From the NCBI RefSeq assembly GCF_009826975.1, contig NZ_WUMO01000004.1, positions 186,001-250,000 of the forward strand: a stretch of 64,000 nucleotides of DNA, in the 5' to 3' direction. The stretch's first letter is position 1; the number at the start of each line of letters is the position of its first letter. This document shows positions 59,724-64,000 of this stretch, piece after piece. The translations under genes were made by a program, and so were the position numbers. The stretch is from Flavobacterium sp. HBTb2-11-1 (lineage in GTDB: Bacteria; Bacteroidota; Bacteroidia; Flavobacteriales; Flavobacteriaceae). The notes beneath the pieces are model-generated. The model ran no database searches. It was not told the origin of the DNA and saw nothing but the letters and a program-made list of their open reading frames with translations.

Positions 59724-60734
59724 ATGAAGCCTATGAATAACAATACTTTGGAAGATTTATATAAAAAAGCCATTAAAGAAAAATATGAAGAAGTAAAAAA
59801 TGGTGATGATTTTTATTTCTTGAATGCTCCAACAAGAGGAAAACTAAATAAGTTATGTTGGGAAAAATTTGCGAATAACGATATGCATTCAAATGATTTG
59901 AATGTGTTCAATTCTTTACTAGGACTTTCTTTTGATATTAGTTCAAAAAAAAAGTTTAAGCAAGAGACAGATTTATTTAGACCAGTAGAAAAATTTTTCA
60001 AAGGAGAGACAGATCCAGATAAAATTGATGTTGTTGATATGGCAGCAATTTTGGTAGATTTTAATCCTAGACCTTTTAATAAGTTTAGAAAAGAAATTGA
60101 TCCTGAGAATTTGAAATTGATAGAAGAGCTAAGAAACACCAAACATTATAAACCGGAAATTTCTTCTGCTAGTTCTATTGATGAGTTAGAAAACGAAAAT
60201 TTTTCTGATTTAAAAAATGAAGAAACAGAAAAAGCTAAAAATGAAGAAGTAAAGCAAGGTGAAGCTGCGTTAATAGAGAAAGATGAAAATCTGGATTCGG
60301 AAACAATTCCATTGGGAATAGTAACTCCTGTTAAGATAGGAACGGAAGGTATAGGAAAATTTAGAATAATAAAATATTCAGTGGTTGCAGCTGTTTCTGC
60401 TGGATTGGCAATAATGATTTATTTTGCTTTCTTTCAAAAACAATGCATGCAATGGTCAAGTGATCACTATGAAAAAGTAAGCTGTGATTTGGAAGTAAAT
60501 GGTTTAGGAAGTTTTAATGTTGTAGAACCTTTTGACAAAACTGTTTTTGATTTAAAAAAAATAAAAGTATGCGATACAACAGCATTTTTTAATACAAATG
60601 GAGAAGCAGTTGTGTGGTATGGTAAAACTGCAAATGGAATAGATTTCTTTAACGGACATGGAAGGCATCCTGAGAATAATAGCCCTTTAAAACCTGTAAC
60701 AAGATATATTTTAAATAAATATGTAAAAAAGTAA
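59724..60734 (+). CDS. Module-associated membrane-anchored protein, long form (copy 2)
   Basis: 336 residues (ATG at 59724; the ATG at 59733, MNNNTLEDLYKKAI, aligns better with the paralogue). Residues 4-125 form the conserved cytoplasmic domain shared with 48198-48827 (TRGKLNKLCWEKF, FRPVEKFFKGETDPDKID, VDFNPRPFNKF). An acidic linker follows (about 140-205), a TM helix at about 213-235 (YSVVAAVSAGLAIMIYFAFF), then a C-terminal extracytoplasmic domain of about 100 residues with paired Cys: CMQWSSDHYEKVSC and KIKVCDTTAFF, ending GRHPENNSPLKPVTRYILNK. The topology resembles anti-sigma or transmembrane signal proteins; no family is known to me. Confidence 0.8.
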   Translation: MKPMNNNTLEDLYKKAIKEKYEEVKNGDDFYFLNAPTRGKLNKLCWEKFANNDMHSNDLNVFNSLLGLSFDISSKKKFKQETDLFRPVEKFFKGETDPDKIDVVDMAAILVDFNPRPFNKFRKEIDPENLKLIEELRNTKHYKPEISSASSIDELENENFSDLKNEETEKAKNEEVKQGEAALIEKDENLDSETIPLGIVTPVKIGTEGIGKFRIIKYSVVAAVSAGLAIMIYFAFFQKQCMQWSSDHYEKVSCDLEVNGLGSFNVVEPFDKTVFDLKKIKVCDTTAFFNTNGEAVVWYGKTANGIDFFNGHGRHPENNSPLKPVTRYILNKYVKK

Positions 60735-60848
60735 AATCTATAGAAAATGCGATTTATGTAAAATATTCGCAGAATCATGAAATTTTTTGTAAATAAATAC
60801 ATTTAATTTAGCATTATTGAATTAAATTAATAAAAAAACAAAGAAATC

Positions 60849-61265
60849 ATGAAAAACAGAAACTTTTTATTCGTATTAGCCTTAAGCGCGGGAATGTTCG
60901 TAACCTCTTGTAGTAACGACGATAATGAAGGAGAAACAATAGTTCCTATTCAAGGGAAGTATAATCTAAGCCAAACAGGAACAATTGTTAATGGACAAGA
61001 AGTATTAGTTGATGCGCCACAAAATGCGCCAGGATGCAATAGAGATTATTTAGATTTAAGATTAAGTAATGCAGCAGTTATTGGAGATTATGATGGAAGT
61101 AATTGTGCTTTAACAGAAACTACTGGTACTTATGTAAGATCTCATAACGATTTGACTATTACTGTTGGAAACGTAAGTTCTACTAGCGATATCATGAATC
61201 TTACCAACAAAGAGTTAAAAATTAAAGACAAAACAACAGGTATAATTACTGTTTATACTAGATAA
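60849..61265 (+). CDS. Hypothetical lipoprotein
   Basis: 138 residues. Lipobox VTSC (mature Cys 21), then SNDDNEGETIVPIQGKYNLS. The mature part with IQGKYNLSQTGTIVNGQEVL, the Cys pair PGCNRDYLDLRLSNA and GDYDGSNCALTETTGTYV, and NLTNKELKIKDKTTGIITVY resembles small lipocalin-like lipoproteins of Flavobacterium. Function unknown. 114 bp downstream of the long-form module protein on the same strand, ending at a terminator. Confidence 0.75.
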   Translation: MKNRNFLFVLALSAGMFVTSCSNDDNEGETIVPIQGKYNLSQTGTIVNGQEVLVDAPQNAPGCNRDYLDLRLSNAAVIGDYDGSNCALTETTGTYVRSHNDLTITVGNVSSTSDIMNLTNKELKIKDKTTGIITVYTR

Positions 61266-61302
61266 AATTTGTTTTGAGATAATTTCAATTTCCTTTGAAA
61301 TG

Positions 61303-61341
61303 AAAAAACGGGAACCGCTTATTGGCAGTTTCCGTTTTTTT
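61303..61341 (+). terminator. Terminator between the lipoprotein and the PAS kinase
   Basis: aaaaaacgg and ccgtttttt with a further gaac/gttt extension form a stem of about 13 bp; A and T runs on both sides allow use in either direction. Confidence 0.85.
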
Positions 61342-61342
61342 A

Positions 61343-61384
61343 TGGAATTTGAAATTTGGAATTTGAAATTTGGAATTTGAAATT
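61343..61384. repeat. Three perfect 14-bp tandem repeats
   Basis: tggaatttgaaatt occurs three times head to tail at 61343, 61357 and 61371 with no mismatch, ending 2 bp before the end of the PAS kinase gene. A simple repeat, possibly variable in copy number between strains. Confidence 0.85.
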
Positions 61385-61386
61385 TC

Positions 61387-64000
61387 TTATTTTACAGGAA
61401 TATATATGTCAAAAGAAGCTCCTTGATTTTGAATACCCGAAGCGGTAATGATTCCGTTGTGGTTTTCAATAATTTTTTTTACAATAGCTAATCCTATTCC
61501 AGTTCCATTGTAGCGGTCTCTGCCATGAAGACGCTGAAAAACTTCGAATATTTTTTTGTTGTACTGCGCTTCAAAACCAATTCCGTTATCTGAAACTTTA
61601 ATATGGCAATATTTTTTAGCCGGAATTAGTTTTTCATTTTCTAAATCTTTTCCTAATGCAATTTCGCTTCTAATTTTAATTACAATTGGAATATCAGGAT
61701 TTGAAAATTTTAACGAATTGCTGATGAGGTTATAAAGCAGTTGCTTGAACTGAAACGGAATAATATCAACTTCTGCATTTTGTTCAATTTCAATTATAGC
61801 GCTTTTTTGATCTAGTTCTTCTGTTAAATCTTCTTTTACTTCATTTATAATTTGAGCAAGATCTGTTTTTATAAAAATACGTTCGTGGGCATTTGTTCTT
61901 GAGTAAGCCAATAAATCATTAATTAAAGTCTGCATTCGCTGTGCTGCGTTCTGCATTCTTTTAAATTTATCTTTTCCATTTTCCGATAAATGTTCGGCTT
62001 CTTTTTCAATAATCTGCGAAGCAAAAGTCTGTATTTTTCTGAGCGGTTCCTGTAAATCATGACTTGAGATATAAGCAAACGACTGGAGTTCTTTGTTCAT
62101 TTCTTCCAGCTCATTATTTTTCTGCTCTAGCTCTAGTGCATTCATTTTTAATTTATCATCGGCTTTTTTCTTTTCGGTTAAGTCATGCGTAACTTTTGAA
62201 AAACCGATTACATCACCTTTTTTATTGTGCACAGCTGTAATAACTACGCTTGCCCAGAATAAACTTCCGTCTTTACGCTTGCGCCAGCCTTCATGTACTG
62301 CTTTTCCTTTTTCGCGCGCTAAGTTCAAAAGTCTTTCTGGCAGTTTATTCTTCTGATCTTCGTTAGTATAAAAGACCGCAAAATATTTCCCGATAATTTC
62401 CTCTGCTTTGTAACCTTTAATCTTTTCGGCTCCAACATTCCAGTTTTCTACAATACCATCTGGATTTAAATATAGAATCGAATATTCTTGAACCTCTTCA
62501 ACCATTAAATGATAGCGCTCTTCACTTTTTCTAAGCGATTCGTTAATCTGGATTAATTCTCTAGTTCTGGCTGTAACCTGTTGTTCGAGTTCGTGCGTAA
62601 AAGCTTTTTCAGTATGAATATCGGTAAAGGCGCCAACCCATTTTACAATTTTATTGTCGGGCCCAAAAACAGGTTCGCCAATAACAGTATGCCATCTGTA
62701 CGAGCCGTCTTTTCTTCGCATTCTTACATCGCAGCGATACATTTCTCCCGTTGCAAGCGAGTGCTGCCATATTTTTATATTTTCATCAAAATCGTCTGGA
62801 TGAATCATTTTCTGCCATGATCCCTCAACTCCTGGTTCAATACCGGTATATTCTAGCCATCTTCCCGAAGTAAAAAGAGCATTTCCATCGGCATCAGTTT
62901 CCCATATTAATTGCGGAATACTTTCGGTAAGCGATCGGAATCTCTTCTCGCTTTCTTCGATTTTCTTTCTAGCTTCAACTTTCTCGGTAACATCAATAAG
63001 TGTCATTCTAATTCCAGAAATCGAATTGTCACTTTCGCGGAGCGGTGCAAATTCAAAATCTACATAAAATGAGTTGCTGCTTTTTTCATTTTCAATAAAA
63101 AGTAAAGATTCTGATTCTGAGTATACATTTCCAGATTCGTAAACTTTCTTTAATAAATCAGCATATTTTTGTTTTTTCAGTTCTGGAAATATTTCCAATA
63201 TTTTTTTCCCTTGAACTTCAGCTTCTTCTTTTTTCCAGATATTATTCAAAAGCACAAAATTGGCCATTTCGATTACAAAATCATCTCCTCGCAAAATGGC
63301 TTTCGGAACAGGCGACTGCATAATAAGATTGCGAAGTTTCTTTTCGCTTTCTTCAATTTTCTGCTGGTATTTTTTTTCTTCTGTAATATCTCGAATTGTT
63401 CCAATGAGTTTCTCAGGCTCATGATTTTCATCAAAAAAAACTTTTCCCTTTCCTTCAATCCAATGTATTGATTGGTCTTTCCAAATTACACGGACTTCAT
63501 AATTTAAGAAACCTGTATTTAAAGCTTCCTTAAAGCCTTTATTTCTAATGTGTAAATCATCGGGATGAAGATGGGCTAATAATTCTTCGTGGGTTAACGC
63601 CACTTCTTCCGTATAGCCGCCAAGAATTTCAAGATACCTTTGAGAATAAGTGGGTACTCTGGTCTTAGCATTCAATTCCCATGTCCCCAATTCGCTGGCT
63701 TCAACTACAATTTTGAGGCGTTCCTCATTTAATTCAATTTTTTTTCTAGCTTCTACTTTTTCAGTAACTTCAGTAGCCGTTACTAAAATTCCGGAAATGG
63801 TCCCATTTTCTTCTTTTAATGGATGATAAAGAAAATCAAAATACGAAGTTTGTATTTTTCCAAATCGGTTTAAAGGAACAGGAACTTCAAAACCATGATA
63901 CGGAATACCAGTTTTTAAAACGCTATCAAGTAAAGCACTGACGGTTTCTTTTACCTCTGGAAGAGAATCGTATAATGGTCTTCCAACAAAAGTTTCTTCT
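61387..64000 (-). CDS. Multi-PAS sensor histidine kinase (partial, N-terminus outside window)
   Basis: At least 870 residues; the frame stays open to the right edge, so the start lies outside. An internal TTG at 63690 is not the start. Five PAS/PAC units can be seen: GILVTATEVTEKVEARKKIE (end of the first), ELGTWELNAKTRVPTYSQRY, NLIMQSPVPKAILRGDDFVI, LTESIPQLIWETDADGNALF and YSILYLNPDGIVENWNVGAE, with repeated DITEEKK-type PAC ends. HisKA follows, with FAYISSHDLQEPLRKIQTF (phosphoryl His), then HATPase_c (NLISNSLKFSN, VSDNGIGFEAQYN, GTGIGLAIVKKI). No TM segment or receiver is seen in the visible part, so it is probably cytoplasmic. Ligand unknown. Confidence 0.95.
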   Translation of the reverse strand, partial: EETFVGRPLYDSLPEVKETVSALLDSVLKTGIPYHGFEVPVPLNRFGKIQTSYFDFLYHPLKEENGTISGILVTATEVTEKVEARKKIELNEERLKIVVEASELGTWELNAKTRVPTYSQRYLEILGGYTEEVALTHEELLAHLHPDDLHIRNKGFKEALNTGFLNYEVRVIWKDQSIHWIEGKGKVFFDENHEPEKLIGTIRDITEEKKYQQKIEESEKKLRNLIMQSPVPKAILRGDDFVIEMANFVLLNNIWKKEEAEVQGKKILEIFPELKKQKYADLLKKVYESGNVYSESESLLFIENEKSSNSFYVDFEFAPLRESDNSISGIRMTLIDVTEKVEARKKIEESEKRFRSLTESIPQLIWETDADGNALFTSGRWLEYTGIEPGVEGSWQKMIHPDDFDENIKIWQHSLATGEMYRCDVRMRRKDGSYRWHTVIGEPVFGPDNKIVKWVGAFTDIHTEKAFTHELEQQVTARTRELIQINESLRKSEERYHLMVEEVQEYSILYLNPDGIVENWNVGAEKIKGYKAEEIIGKYFAVFYTNEDQKNKLPERLLNLAREKGKAVHEGWRKRKDGSLFWASVVITAVHNKKGDVIGFSKVTHDLTEKKKADDKLKMNALELEQKNNELEEMNKELQSFAYISSHDLQEPLRKIQTFASQIIEKEAEHLSENGKDKFKRMQNAAQRMQTLINDLLAYSRTNAHERIFIKTDLAQIINEVKEDLTEELDQKSAIIEIEQNAEVDIIPFQFKQLLYNLISNSLKFSNPDIPIVIKIRSEIALGKDLENEKLIPAKKYCHIKVSDNGIGFEAQYNKKIFEVFQRLHGRDRYNGTGIGLAIVKKIIENHNGIITASGIQNQGASFDIYIPVK

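Noticed and set aside
63690..63690. TTG at 63690 as the start of the PAS kinase
   Set aside because: The frame continues without a stop to the window edge and encodes further PAS sequence (GILVTATEVTEK), so the true start is outside.

Overview
The window is AT-rich, densely packed chromosomal DNA from a Bacteroidota bacterium, most likely a Flavobacterium of the F. johnsoniae type. The support is the style of the proteins (many small SC-type lipoproteins, TPR histidine kinases, an HAE1 RND pump), promoters with a TAnnTTTG -7 box, and intergenic palindromes and simple repeats typical of that genus. No rRNA, tRNA, insertion sequence, CRISPR array or phage structural gene was seen.

Layout. 1-3.5 kb: minus-strand drug-efflux operon (TetR, TolC, HlyD, DHA2-type MFS; the MFS gene runs off the left edge) with a tandem palindromic operator. 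3.8-13.1 kb: complete tryptophan operon in the order trpE-G-D-C-F-B-A, with four extra genes between trp genes (lipocalin-like lipoprotein, GNAT, gamma-glutamylcyclotransferase-like, nitrilase-like). It is preceded by an 18-residue leader peptide with three consecutive Trp codons and a strong terminator, which is a complete attenuator. 13.2-18.3 kb: secreted beta-helix-like protein, YceI, nitroreductase with its MarR regulator, and glpD. 18.4-29.1 kb: sulfur/persulfide set (two YeeE/YedE proteins, MBL-rhodanese, TauE/SafE, Crp/Fnr regulator, rhodanese) interrupted by an HD hydrolase, cytochrome bd oxidase (cydAB), a probable Flavo-1-like structured RNA and an XRE regulator. 29.2-35.5 kb: gapN, an M1 peptidase and small envelope proteins. 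35.6-41.5 kb: RND tripartite efflux operon. 41.6-45.6 kb: S66 peptidase, NTF2-like lipoprotein, AraC regulator, and a DeoR regulator divergent from a 5'-nucleotidase.

45.6-60.8 kb holds the most unusual content. A module occurs twice, about 12 kb apart. Each copy has a lipobox-bearing TPR histidine kinase, a roughly 62-residue lipoprotein with a PDGPGD motif, a 220-240 nt upstream region with conserved hairpins and interleaved inverted repeats, and a divergent membrane-anchored protein of unknown function. Only the right copy has an adjacent response regulator. Between the copies lie a GH1 glycosidase, an orphan HsdR-N nuclease-like protein, and a tight operon of a vWA-like lipoprotein, a four-TM coiled-coil protein and a TerB-like protein, followed by an excalibur lipoprotein, a YidD-like protein and a DUF4177-like protein. 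The window ends inside a multi-PAS histidine kinase.

Start codons were moved to internal ATGs where the longest open frame began at a GTG or TTG or ran into upstream regulatory DNA. trpE is the exception: it appears to use TTG. Family assignments rest on motifs read by eye. No database search was run.
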